Below, piece by piece: positions 24,563 to 33,004 of a DNA stretch of 64,000 bases. Where the stretch lies: positions 93,135,548 through 93,199,547 of the forward strand of contig JACSVZ010000004.1 of the NCBI GenBank assembly GCA_014706295.1, in the 5' to 3' direction. Position 1 is the first letter of the stretch. The number at the start of each line of letters is the position of its first letter. The notes beneath the pieces are model-generated. The model had not been told where the DNA came from. It was given only the letters and a program-made list of their open reading frames with translations, and made no database searches. This DNA is from Lycocorax pyrrhopterus obiensis (lineage: Eukaryota > Chordata > Aves > Passeriformes > Paradisaeidae). Made by a program: the position numbers and the translations under genes.

Positions 24563-25109
24563 CCTAAAAACGTTTACTGTTTCACATTGGTCCTTACAGC
24601 CTGCTAAGCTGAGCCTAACTAGCTTCTTCCCTTACCTTCCGTCTTCCCTGGAGACATCTACAGGCCTTATGTTAAGCAGTGCCCCATAAAGAAACAATAC
24701 TGAGGCCACTAGTCATCAAGATCAGCCTCTGTGTTGACAGTGTTTTAAAATCTATTTGGATTTGCTCCAGTGGTAAATTTTGACCCATGGGACAACTTAC
24801 CAATATCACCTTTCCCTAAATAAAATACTAGGATTCAACATAGGTCTCTATAAATATAGACCTCAGCTGCTCACGTATCTGCTTTGACAAGAATGACTAT
24901 TAAGGCGATAAGAACTTAAAGCTTAAACAACCAGAGGACAGCTTATCTGAACATGCTAAAAAACATATTTCCTGTCAGATATTTTCCACCCCTGTGGAAC
25001 ACAGCTAAGAAAATCCTAATTCCTATGAAAGTATTGGTGTATGCTTTTGCGAATCTGTTCAGAAATGCGTCTGAGATAAATGTTTCCACTAAACATTTTC
25101 CCCAGGAAG
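24563..25109. other. AT-rich spacer before the telomere-like block
   Basis: No gene or known repeat recognised. Confidence 0.5.
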
Positions 25110-25141
25110 ATTCACCAGTTCTGGGCCCCTCAGTTCAAGAG
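25110..25141 (+). repeat. Tiny CR1 scrap
   Basis: CCAGTTCTGGGCCCCTCAG followed by TTCAAGAG matches a well-known CR1 3' UTR word. At about 30 bases it is suggestive only. It marks the left border of the block, and a longer antisense CR1 marks the right border. Confidence 0.45.
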
Positions 25142-25290
25142 GGAGAAAACCACAAAACTCAGAGCTCCAGGGCCACTGCAGCTGCAAAAGGCATGCCAAG
25201 GCCAGCGCTGCGCTGCCCCAGCATTGCTCCTTCCGCTCTTTTCTCCTTGGCACCAGCCTCACCCCCATGCGGCTTTTACTGCTCCACCAA
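25142..25290 (+). repeat. Family 2 element, copy A
   Basis: About 150 bases: GGAGAAAACC, AGCTCCAGGGCCACTGCAG, CTGCAAAAGGCATGCC, CCCCAGCATTGCTCC, TTTTCTCCTTGGCACCAGCC and GGCTTTTACTGCTCCACC. It passes straight into TTAGGG repeats. Three other copies (25636, 32679, 32857) have the same order and strand. No open frame is shared and no promoter or RNA-gene boxes are seen. Identity unknown. Confidence 0.85.
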
Positions 25291-25635
25291 GGGTTAGGGT
25301 TACGCTTAGGGTTATGGTTTAGGGTTCGGGTTAGAGTTCAGGTTAGGGTTTGGTTTAGGGTTAGAGTTAGGGTTAGGTTTAGGGTTAAGGTTAGGTTAGG
25401 TTTAGGTTTAGGGTGTAGGTTTAGGTGTCGGTTTAGGTGTCGGTTTACAATTTAGGGTTAGGGTTAAGTTTAGTTTTCGGGTTAGGATTTAGGGTTAAGG
25501 TTAGAGTTAATCCTAGGGTTAGGGCTAGGGTTATTATTAGTGTTAGGGTTTGGGTTATGGTTGGGTTTATGCTTAGGGTTAGTGTCAGGACTTCGGGTTA
25601 TGCTTAGGGTTAGTTTTAGGGTTAGTGTTAGGCTT
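25291..25635 (+). repeat. Degenerate TTAGGG array
   Basis: Hexamers TTAGGG with frequent variants (TTTAGG, TTCGGG, TTATGG, TGTCGG). The strand is TTAGGG left to right. Open frames here are translations of the repeat (VRVRVR). Confidence 0.95.
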
Positions 25636-25787
25636 TAGAAAACCAGGAATCCCAGATCTCCAAGGTCACTGCCACTGTCAAGGGAATGCCCATTCCAGCG
25701 CGGCTCTGCCCCAACATTGCTCCCTCCAGTCTTTTCTCCTTGGCTCCACACTCTACCCCTATGTGGCTTGTTCTGTTGTGCCACGGG
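25636..25787 (+). repeat. Family 2 element, copy B
   Basis: Same order as copy A: AGAAAACC, CAGATCTCCAAGG, CCACTGTCAAGGGAATGCCC, CCCCAACATTGCTCCCTCC, TTTTCTCCTTGGCTCC and a diverged end (TTCTGTTGTGCCACGGG). It lies between two TTAGGG arrays. Confidence 0.85.
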
Positions 25788-26934
25788 TAAGCATTACGCT
25801 TAGTGTTAGGGTAAGGGTTTAGCGTTAGGGTTAGGTTTTAGGGTTAGGGTTGGTGTTACGGTTTGAGTTGTGGTTGGTGGTAGTGTTAGGGTTAGGGTTA
25901 GGGTTAGATTTAGATTTTGGGTTAGGGTTAGGTTAAGGGTTAGTGTTTGGTTTGGGGTTAGGGTTACTCTTTGGTTCATGGTCGGGGTTAGGGTTATGGT
26001 TTAGGATTTATTTTAAGGGTTACTATTATGATTAGGGTTACATTTCAGGGCCAGTGGAAGTGTTAGGTTTTCAGTTAGGGTTACGGGCGATGGTTAGGGT
26101 TAGGGTTAGGGTTAGGGTTAGGGTTAGGGTTTGGGTTAGGGTTAGGGTTAGGGTTCGGGTTAAGGTTAGGGTTAGGGTTAGGATTAGGGTTAAGGTTACG
26201 GTTCTGACTGGGGGTAGGCTTAGACTTAGCCTTTGGCTTCGAGTTAGGGTTAGGGATTAGGGTTAGTGTCAGAGTTTGGATGGGGGTTAGGTTTAGGTTT
26301 TGCATTAGGGTTAGGTTATGTTTTAAGGTTATGATTTGATTTAGGTTTATGTTTATGTTATGGTTAGGTGTTGGGTTAGGATTCGGATTATGGTTAGCGG
26401 TTGGATTAACGTTAGATTTAAGGGTTAGGGTTAGGGTTTTGGTTAGTGTTAGGCTTAAGGTTTGTCTTAGGTTAAGATTTAGCGTTTGGGTTTGGGTTAG
26501 AGTTTGTGTTTGGATTGGTTTAGGGTTAGCGTTAGCGTTAGGGTTATGCTTTGGTTTAGGTTTAGGATTTGGTTTATGGTTACAGTTAGGTTTCGGCTTA
26601 GGGCTAGGCCTGGCCTTAGGTTTAGGGTTAGGGTTCGGGTTAGGGTTATGGTTAGGGCTTGAGTTAGGTTTGTGGTCAGGGTTAGGATTAGGGTTAGGGT
26701 TGGGGTTTGGGTTAGGGTTAGGGTTACGGTTGACTATAGGTTTAGGTTTAGAGTTATGTTTAGGACTACAGCTAAGGTTTGGATTTGGTTTAGATTTAGG
26801 ATTGGTTTAGGGTTCGGCCTCAGCTTATGGTAAGTTTTCGTGTTCCTATTAGTGTAGGCTTAAATTTAGGATTCTGTTAGAGTTTGGTTTAGGATTAGGT
26901 TTAGGATTAGAGGTTATGTTTACTCTTACCATTA
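25788..26934 (+). repeat. Degenerate TTAGGG array
   Basis: More than 1.1 kb of TTAGGG and variants, with short perfect runs (for example about 26092-26130). It ends with TTACTCTTACCATTA, a flank shared by other family 1 copies. The long LGLGLG and VRVRVR frames are artefacts of the hexamer. Confidence 0.95.
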
Positions 26935-27293
26935 TGTTGGGAGTGACAAGATATAATTGGTTTTCGGTCTGTGGGACGCTCCTGCAGAAATGCTTGTTGG
27001 CACGAAGAGGACATGGCAGCCCAGAGAGTCTTGTCTTCACTGGACCCTGAGGTTAGGAGTTGTCACGCAGCAGACGCCTACCTAGAGGATCCTGCCGCAA
27101 ACTGACAGATGGATGACCTTTGAGTCATAGCCTCATAGAATGACATTTAGAAAGCGTGTTTCTGACGTGGTAACATGGGATACGAAACGTAGTGAGAATT
27201 GCCATGCTTTGAAAAAGTGTATAAAACCACATAGCCTTTTTAAATAAATGATTCAGATTCCCTGCCCGTATGGGTCACTGACTTTGCCGCCCA
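26935..27293 (+). mobile_element. Family 1 LTR-like element, copy 1
   Basis: 359 bases from TGTTGGGAGT to GCCGCCCA. TATAAAA lies at 27220-27226 and AATAAA at 27243-27248, followed by the conserved GATTCAGATTCCCTGCCC block and TGGGTC. The short TATA-to-AATAAA spacing and the TG...CA ends are LTR features. It carries one copy of the internal CATGGCAGC repeat, where other copies have two or three. It lies inside TTAGGG array on both sides, with no matching 5-base flanks. It has no coding potential. Confidence 0.82.
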
Positions 27294-27699
27294 GAAGATC
27301 AGGGTTAGGATTGGATTAGGGCAAAGGTTAGGGTTAGGGTTAGGATTGGATTTGGGTAAGGGTTAGGGTTAGGGTTAGGGTTAGGGTTAGGTTTACTCTT
27401 AGGGTTAGTGTTAGGGTGAGAGTTAGGGCTAGGGTTAGGGTTAGGGTTAGGGTTAGGGTTAGGCTTATGCTTAGGGTTAGGGATAGGGATGGGATTATGG
27501 TTACGCTTAGGCTTAGGCTTAGGGTTAGGATTCTGGTTCATCTTAAGTTTAGTCTAAGGTTCGGGGTTAGGTTTAGGGTTGGTTTTAGTGTTAGTGATAG
27601 CGTTAGGGTTACGGCTAGGGTTACGGCCGAGTGTTAAGATTATGTTTGGGTCAGGGTTCCGATTAGATTTTGGATTAAATTTAGTATTTGTGGAGCAAT
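27294..27699 (+). repeat. Degenerate TTAGGG array with higher-order motif
   Basis: Begins with AGGGTTAGGATTGGATTAGG then GCAAAGG, a phrase repeated almost exactly at 29814. Short perfect TTAGGG runs occur at about 27360-27388 and 27430-27460. The G-rich strand ends near 27,690, where the array switches to CCCTAA. Confidence 0.93.
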
Positions 27700-28144
27700 C
27701 GTAAACCTGACCCTCAACCCAATCCTATCACTTGCCCTAACCCTAACCCTAACCCTAAACCTAATCCTAACCCTAACCCTAACCCTAACCCTCACACTGA
27801 ACCAAACCCTAACGCTAAACCAAACAAAACCTAACCCGAATCCTAACCATAAACCCAACTCTAACAATAAACCTAACCCTAACCCTAACCCCTAAAACCC
27901 GCAAATTTTCCTCCTTTTCTCTTTTCTATCTCTCTAATGACCTAACTGTCCTGACCATATTGTGTGTGTAAGCCTAAGCCCAAGCATAACCATTAGCCTC
28001 ACCCTAACCCTAACACTTACCCTAACCCTAACCCTAACCCTGGCCCTAACCCTAACCCTAATCCAAACCCTAACCCTAAAATTAACCCTAATCCAAACCC
28101 TAACCCTAAAGTTAACCCTAACCCAAAACCGAAACCTAGCCATA
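27700..28144 (-). repeat. Degenerate array, CCCTAA orientation
   Basis: CCCTAA and variants from 27,700 to 27,897, then a 70-base non-telomeric pyrimidine-rich spacer (27,901-27,968), then CCCTAA again to about 28,140. This is the left part of the segment whose strand is opposite to its surroundings. Confidence 0.93.
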
Positions 28145-28438
28145 ACCAGAATTGCATGCAGGGGGTGTGATTGTGTGAAGACGTGGGCACTGGCAGAGTG
28201 CCGCGTAAGCTACTCCACAAGGGACCCTGAGGAAAAAACACGGCATTGATCCACCGACGCCCTCCACCACCATACCTCCCTGCAGAGCCTGGTAAAAATA
28301 AGACTCCCTACGCAGCCATATCATCCTTTGCGCCGCCATGCACTCACTTGTGAAACCATGTCCTTCACTGTGCGCCAAAGTGCTTCTGAAGGCACGTCCT
28401 GTCGCCAGTAGACAAACAGTATATTATATCCCCCCACA
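28145..28438 (-). mobile_element. Family 1 LTR-like element, copy 4 (antisense, diverged, truncated)
   Basis: Minus-strand start TGTGGGGGGATATAATATA at 28438, then the CTTCAGAAGCACTTTGG region and repeats with CATGGCGGCGCAAAGG (GCCGCCAT at 28332-28339). Similarity fades near the GAGTCTT word. The leftmost 100 bases are not clearly related to the other copies. TATA and AATAAA of the 3' half are absent. Confidence 0.7.
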
Positions 28439-29244
28439 TAATGCAAAGCATAAACCTAACCAGTAAACATATCACTAAACCTAACGCTAACCAAATCATA
28501 ATACTAACCCTAACCCAAAACCTAACCCTAACAACTAACCCTAAACCTAACCATAACCCGACCCCTAAACCTAACCCTAACCATAACCCTAAACCTAAGG
28601 CTAAGCCATACCTTAACCCTAACACTAACCCTAATGCTAACCCTAGCCCTAACCCTAAACCTTAGGCTGATCCTAACCCTAACCCTAACCCTAACCCTAA
28701 TGCTAACCCTACTCGAATTCCTACCCCTAAATCTAACCCTAAGACTAGCCCTAACCCTCACCCTCACCATAACCCTAACCCTAACCCTAACCCTACCCCT
28801 ATCCCTAATGCTCACCCAAATCATAACCGTGACCCTAACACCGAACCCTAACCCTAAGACGAAGCCTAACCCTAACCTAAGCGTAATCGCAAGCATAACC
28901 ATTACCTTTACCCTAACCCTAACCCTAAACCTTACTCTAACCCTAATCCTAACCCTAAAGTTAACCCTAACCCTAACCTTAAACCTAGCCATAACCCTAA
29001 CCATAACATAAACATAAACCTAAACCTAAATCTAACCCTACCCCTACCCCTAACGCTAACCATAACCCTAATCCTAAACCTAACCCTAACCCTAACCATA
29101 ACCAGAACCATAACCATAACCCTAGCCCTACCCTAACCATAAACCTAAACCTAACCATAACCCTACCTCTAACCCTAATCTTAACCCTAATCCGAAAAGT
29201 AACGCTAACCCTTACCCTAATCGAATCCTAGCCCTAACCCTAAC
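28439..29244 (-). repeat. Degenerate array, CCCTAA orientation
   Basis: About 800 bases of CCCTAA and variants. The right end (AATCGAATCCTAGCCCTAAC) is the reverse complement of a phrase like the one after copies 1 and 6, so the repeats here share a higher-order pattern with the TTAGGG-oriented parts. Confidence 0.94.
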
Positions 29245-29520
29245 CATGTCAGCAACCTGCATTCTAAATGTCCTTCTTTGGGGCGATCACTCGCTGGTCA
29301 CCCGTCTGTCAGCTTGCGGCAGGCTCCTCTCAGTAGGGGTCTGCCGTGTGACACCTCCTTCCCCCAGGGTCCAGCGAAGACAAGACTCTCAGTGCCGCCA
29401 TGTTCTCCTTTGTGCCGCCATGCGCTAATTTGTGACACCACATCGTCCTCTGGGCTGCAGAGTGCTTCTGAATGCGCGTCCCGTAGCCTGTAAACCAATA
29501 ATATATTATATCCCCCCACA
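29245..29520 (-). mobile_element. Family 1 LTR-like element, copy 5 (antisense, 3'-truncated)
   Basis: Minus-strand start TGTGGGGGGATATAATATAT at 29520, preceded by the shared flank TTACTCTTAGCATTG. It contains three internal repeats with two exact GCCGCCAT words (29394-29401, 29414-29421). It runs through the ACCCTGGGGGAAGGAGGTGT block and stops at GCTGACATG, where GGTTAGGG repeats take over, so the TATA and AATAAA part is missing. Confidence 0.85.
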
Positions 29521-29640
29521 CAATGCTAAGAGTAACCCTAACCCCTAACCATAACCCTAAACCTAACCCTAACTAAACCCTAGCACTAAACCTAACTCTA
29601 ACCCTAAACCTAAACAAAACCTAAACCTAATCCTAAACCC
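29521..29640 (-). repeat. Degenerate array, CCCTAA orientation
   Basis: Short CCCTAA and CCTAAA array to about 29,640. It is followed abruptly by a sense-oriented family 1 fragment, which marks the second strand switch. Confidence 0.92.
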
Positions 29641-29814
29641 CAGCACAAGGAAGGACATGGCAGCACAAAGGAGGACATGGCGGCACTGAGAGTCTTGTCT
29701 TCGCTGGACCCTGGGGGGAGGAGGTGTCACATGGCAGACCCCTACTGAGAGGAGCCTGCCGCAAATGGACAGATTGGTGAACATTGAGTCATCGCCCCAT
29801 GGAAGGACATTTAG
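29641..29814 (+). mobile_element. Family 1 LTR-like element, copy 6 (both ends truncated)
   Basis: Sense fragment from CAGCACAAGG to GGACATTTAG, with two internal repeats and one ATGGCGGC word (29677-29684). The left side is joined to CCCTAA-oriented array and the right side to TTAGGG array. The 3' half with TATA and AATAAA is missing. Confidence 0.85.
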
Positions 29815-29925
29815 GGTTAGGATTGGATTAGGGCAAGGGTTAGGGTTAGGATTGGATTAGGGTAAGGGTTAGGGTTAGGGTTAGGGTTAGGGTTAGGGTT
29901 AGGTTATGGGTAGACTTATGTAGTA
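29815..29925 (+). repeat. TTAGGG array with higher-order motif
   Basis: Repeats the phrase GGTTAGGATTGGATTAGGGC seen at about 27,302, then runs through near-perfect TTAGGG units. Confidence 0.93.
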
Positions 29926-30269
29926 CTGTTCCTGCCTGGGTCCATAGATGCACAGGCCAGTTTAGTAATATAGTTCAGTAGCAAAGAGGCAAGAAGGGTA
30001 TTTGCTTTTGCTTCATTCTGGCAAGCGAGTGTATTACATCTTTATAGCAAAGGGCAGACCAGGAAATACGAGGACAATGAAACACTGTGGGTTTTTCTCG
30101 GGGCGGGGGAAAGGCAGGATCAGGGAGCAGGGACTAATGGGAGGGCCCCGGGGGAGTGGCGAGGGGCCAAGTCCAGTAGCCAAGCGGGAGACTCAAACTG
30201 GAATACATTAACTTAACAGAACCATACGAACCGGGACAAGCCTTTTGGTTACTTTAACCTCGGCTACCA
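29926..30269 (-). other. Non-telomeric island, possible antisense LTR fragment
   Basis: About 340 bases without hexamers. On the minus strand a GC-rich stretch (complement of about 30090-30165) is followed by GCTATAAAGATG, a plausible TATA box (complement of about 30040-30050). This resembles the U3-to-R layout of an LTR. No clear TG...CA ends or poly(A) signal were found. A plus-strand frame of 69 codons has no domain. Identity uncertain. Confidence 0.35.
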
Positions 30270-31247
30270 CAGTTATGGTTAGGGTTAGGGTTAGGTTTAA
30301 CTTTAGGGTTAGGGTTAGGGTAAGGGTTAGGGTTAGGGTTAGATTTAGGGTTATGGTTACGGTTAGTGTTAGGGTTAGTGTTAGGGTTAGAGTTAGGGTA
30401 AGGGTTATGGTTAAGCTTAGGGTAGGGGTTAGGGTTAGGTTTAACCTTGGGTTAAGGTTATGGTTAGGGTTAGGATTAGGATTAGTTTTAATCTTACATT
30501 TAGGCTTAGGTTTAAGATCAGTGTTAGGACTAGTTTTAGGCTTAGACTTAGGCTTAGGGTTAGGATCAGTGTTAGGATTCGGGCTAGGGTTAGGGCTAGA
30601 GTTAGGTTTAGGGTGAGGGTTAGGGTTAGGCTTAGTGTTAGGATCAGTGTTATGATTAGGTTTAGGTTTAGGGTTTTTGTTAGGGTTGGGGTTAGTTTTA
30701 GGGTTAGGGTTACGGTTTGTGTTTGAGTTAGGGTTGGGGTTAGGGTTAGGGTTAGGGTTAGGGTTAGGGTTAGGGTTAGGGTTAGGGTTAGGGTTAGGGT
30801 TAGGGTTAGGGTTAGGGTTAGGGTTAGGGTTAGGGTTAGGGTTAGGTTTAGGGTTAGTGTTTGTTTTAGGGTTACGCATAGAGTTTAGGTCACGATCAGG
30901 ATTAGGGTAGGACTAGGGTTACGGTTAGCATTAGGGTTAGTTTTGGGATTATGGCAGGGTTTGGGTTAGGGTTAGTTGTAGGTTTAGTTTTCGGGTTTGG
31001 GTAGGGTTTGGGTTATGGTTAGGTTTGGGTCAGGTTTACGGTTAATGATAGCGTTAGGTTTAGGGTTTTGTTTAAGGCTAACGTTACTTTTTTTATTAAG
31101 AGTGGAGGTAGGATTGTTTTCAGGTTCGGGCTAGTGTGTGGGGTAATTTTATGGTTTCTATTCAGGTTTGGTATAAGTTTTGGATTGGGTTCTGGTTTGG
31201 TTTAAGATTAGGTTTGGGATTAGTGGTTAGGGTTACTCTTAGCATTA
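30270..31247 (+). repeat. TTAGGG array with perfect core
   Basis: Degenerate TTAGGG around a perfect tract of 17 units (30740-30841). Variation increases away from the core. The right end carries the TTACTCTTAGCATTA flank of family 1. The 223-codon and similar frames (NPNPNP, TLTLTL, LGLGLG) are repeat translations. Confidence 0.96.
30740..30841 (+). repeat. Perfect (TTAGGG)17 tract
   Basis: Seventeen uninterrupted TTAGGG units. It is the most homogeneous part of the block and is able in principle to form G-quadruplexes and bind telomere proteins. Confidence 0.97.
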
Positions 31248-31630
31248 TGTTGGAAGAGAGAAGATAGAACTAGTTTTCCGTCTATTGTGTGCTCCTGCAG
31301 AAATACTTGTTGGTGCAAAGAAGGACATGGCAGCGCAAAGGAGAACATGGCGGCACTGAGAGTCTTGTCTTCTCTGGACCCTGGGGGAAGGAGGTGTCAC
31401 ACGGCAGACCCCTACTGAGAGGAGCCTGCCACAAGCTGACAGACGGGTGACCAGCGAGTGATCACCCCATAGAAGGACATTTAGAAAAACGGGCCTCTGG
31501 CGTGGCAGCCTGCGATAGGTCATGTAGTGGGAATTGCTGTGCCTTGAAAAAGTGTATAAAACCAGGTAGTTTTTTGAAATAAATTATTCAGATTCCCTGC
31601 CTGTATGAGTCGGTGTCTCCACGGCCCACA
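31248..31630 (+). mobile_element. Family 1 LTR-like element, copy 2 (full length)
   Basis: 383 bases, TGTTGGAAGA to GGCCCACA. It has two internal repeats including an exact ATGGCGGC (31347-31354), TATAAAA at 31555-31561, AATAAA at 31578-31583 and the GATTCAGATTCCCTGCC block. Length and order match copy 7, which has a target duplication. The left flank TTACTCTTAGCATTA is shared with copies 1 and 5, so this copy probably spread with its telomeric flank rather than by a fresh insertion. Confidence 0.85.
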
Positions 31631-31797
31631 GGGTTAGGGTTAGGTTTAGGTTTCGGACTAGGCTTAAGATTAGGGTTAGGCTTAGGATCTTTTTTCGGAT
31701 TAGGGTTTGGTTAGGGTTTGGGTTAGGGTTAGGGTTAGGTTTAATGTTATGATTTCTTTAGGGTTAGGGGCAGGGGTTAGGGTTATTCTTTGCGTCA
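31631..31797 (+). repeat. Degenerate TTAGGG array
   Basis: About 165 bases of TTAGGG variants between family 1 copies 2 and 3, ending in GTTATTCTTTGCGTCA, a diverged form of the shared flank. Confidence 0.92.
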
Positions 31798-32157
31798 TGT
31801 GGGGAGAGGTATGATAGTATTGGGTTACCGGCTATGGGACGCACATGCAGAAGGACTTGGCAGCACAAAGGAGCACATGGCGGCACAGGGAGTCTTGTCT
31901 TCGCTGGAGCCTGGGGTGAGGAGGTTTCACATGGGAGACCCCTACCGAGAGGAGCCTGCCGCAAGCTGACAGATGAGTGAACATTGAGTCATCGCCCCAT
32001 AGAAGGATATTTAGAAAATGTGTTGCTGGCATGGTAACATGGGATAGGTCACGTAGTGAGAATTGCCATGCCTTGAAAAAGTGTATAAAACCAGGTAGGT
32101 TTTTAAAATAAATGATTCAGATTCCCTGCCCATATGGGTCGGTGTCAGCACCGCCCA
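31798..32157 (+). mobile_element. Family 1 LTR-like element, copy 3 (full length)
   Basis: 360 bases, TGTGGGGAGA to CCGCCCA. ATGGCGGC lies at 31877-31884, TATAAAA at 32084-32090 and AATAAA at 32107-32112. In the second half it is closer to copy 1 (ATGGTAACATGGGATA, ATTGCCATGC) than to copy 2. TTAGGG array follows directly. Confidence 0.85.
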
Positions 32158-32678
32158 ATGGGTTAGGGTTTGTGTTAGAGTTAGCATTGGGTTAGGATTA
32201 GGGTTAGGATTAGGTCTGGGGTTAGCTTTTGGTTTTGGTTAGTGTTAGGTTTAGGGTAATGTTAGGATTTGGTTAGGTTCAGCGATGGACTTACGGTTAG
32301 GGTTTTTTTAGTGTTAGGGTTAGGGTTATGGTTATGGTTAGGTTTAGGTTTAGTCTTAGGTTTAGGATTAGTGTTAGGGTTAGAGTTAGGTTTTGGGTTA
32401 GGGTTTAGGGTTAGCGTTAGGGTTAGGGTTCAGGGTTAGGGTTAGGGTTAGGTTTAGGGTTAGGGTTAGTTTTGGGTTAGGTTTTGGGTTAGATTTAGGT
32501 TTAGGTTTTATTTTTGGTATTCTGGCTTGAGTTAGTTTTATGGTTATTTTTTTATTTGGGTTAGGGTTAGGGTTTGGTTTATGGTTAGGGTTAAGTTTAG
32601 GGTTATGATTAAGTTTTGGGTTAGTATCTCTTATTTATTTTTTGGGTTGTTCTTTCTGATTGGCTTTCATTTAGGTTT
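32158..32678 (+). repeat. Degenerate TTAGGG array
   Basis: TTAGGG with many T-rich variants (TTTTGGG, TTATTT), decaying into AT-rich sequence at 32,510-32,678. Confidence 0.92.
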
Positions 32679-32826
32679 GAGAAAAGCAGAAAGCCTAGAT
32701 CTCCAGGGATACTTCATCTGCCAAAGGTATGTTTAGGCCAGCGCACAGCTGCCCCAACATTGCTCCGTCCTTACTCTTCTCCTTTGCCCCAGTCTCTACC
32801 CCAATGTGGCTTTTAATGCTCCACCT
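32679..32826 (+). repeat. Family 2 element, copy C
   Basis: Same order as copies A and B: GAGAAAAGCAG, TAGATCTCCAGGG, CTGCCAAAGG, GCCCCAACATTGCTCCGTCC, TTCTCCTTTGCCCCAG and GGCTTTTAATGCTCCACC. Only about 30 bases of hexamer (32827-32856) separate it from copy D. Confidence 0.85.
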
Positions 32827-32856
32827 AGGGTTAGCGTTAGTCCTAGGGTTAGCATT

Positions 32857-33004
32857 GAGAAAAGAACAAAGTCCAAAGCTCCAGGGCCACTGCAGCTGCA
32901 AAAGGCATGCTAATGCCAGTGCTACCCATCCCCAACATTGCTCCCTCCACACTTCGCTCCTTGGCACCAGCCTCACCCGCATGTGCCTTTTACTGCTCTA
33001 CCTA
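32857..33004 (+). repeat. Family 2 element, copy D
   Basis: GAGAAAAGAAC, AAGCTCCAGGGCCACTGCAG, CTGCAAAAGGCATGC, CCCCAACATTGCTCCCTCC, CTCCTTGGCACCAGCC and CCTTTTACTGCTCTACC. It is closest to copy A at the opposite end of the block. Short hexamer (33005-33030) follows, then GGAGAAAACCACA (about 33033), which looks like the first bases of a fifth copy cut short. Confidence 0.85.

Noticed and set aside
25267..32400. Many long open frames such as NPNPNP, VRVRVR, LGLGLG and TLTLTL (up to 223 codons)
   Set aside because: They are translations of TTAGGG/CCCTAA in different frames. A six-base repeat has no stop in several frames, so length is no evidence of coding.
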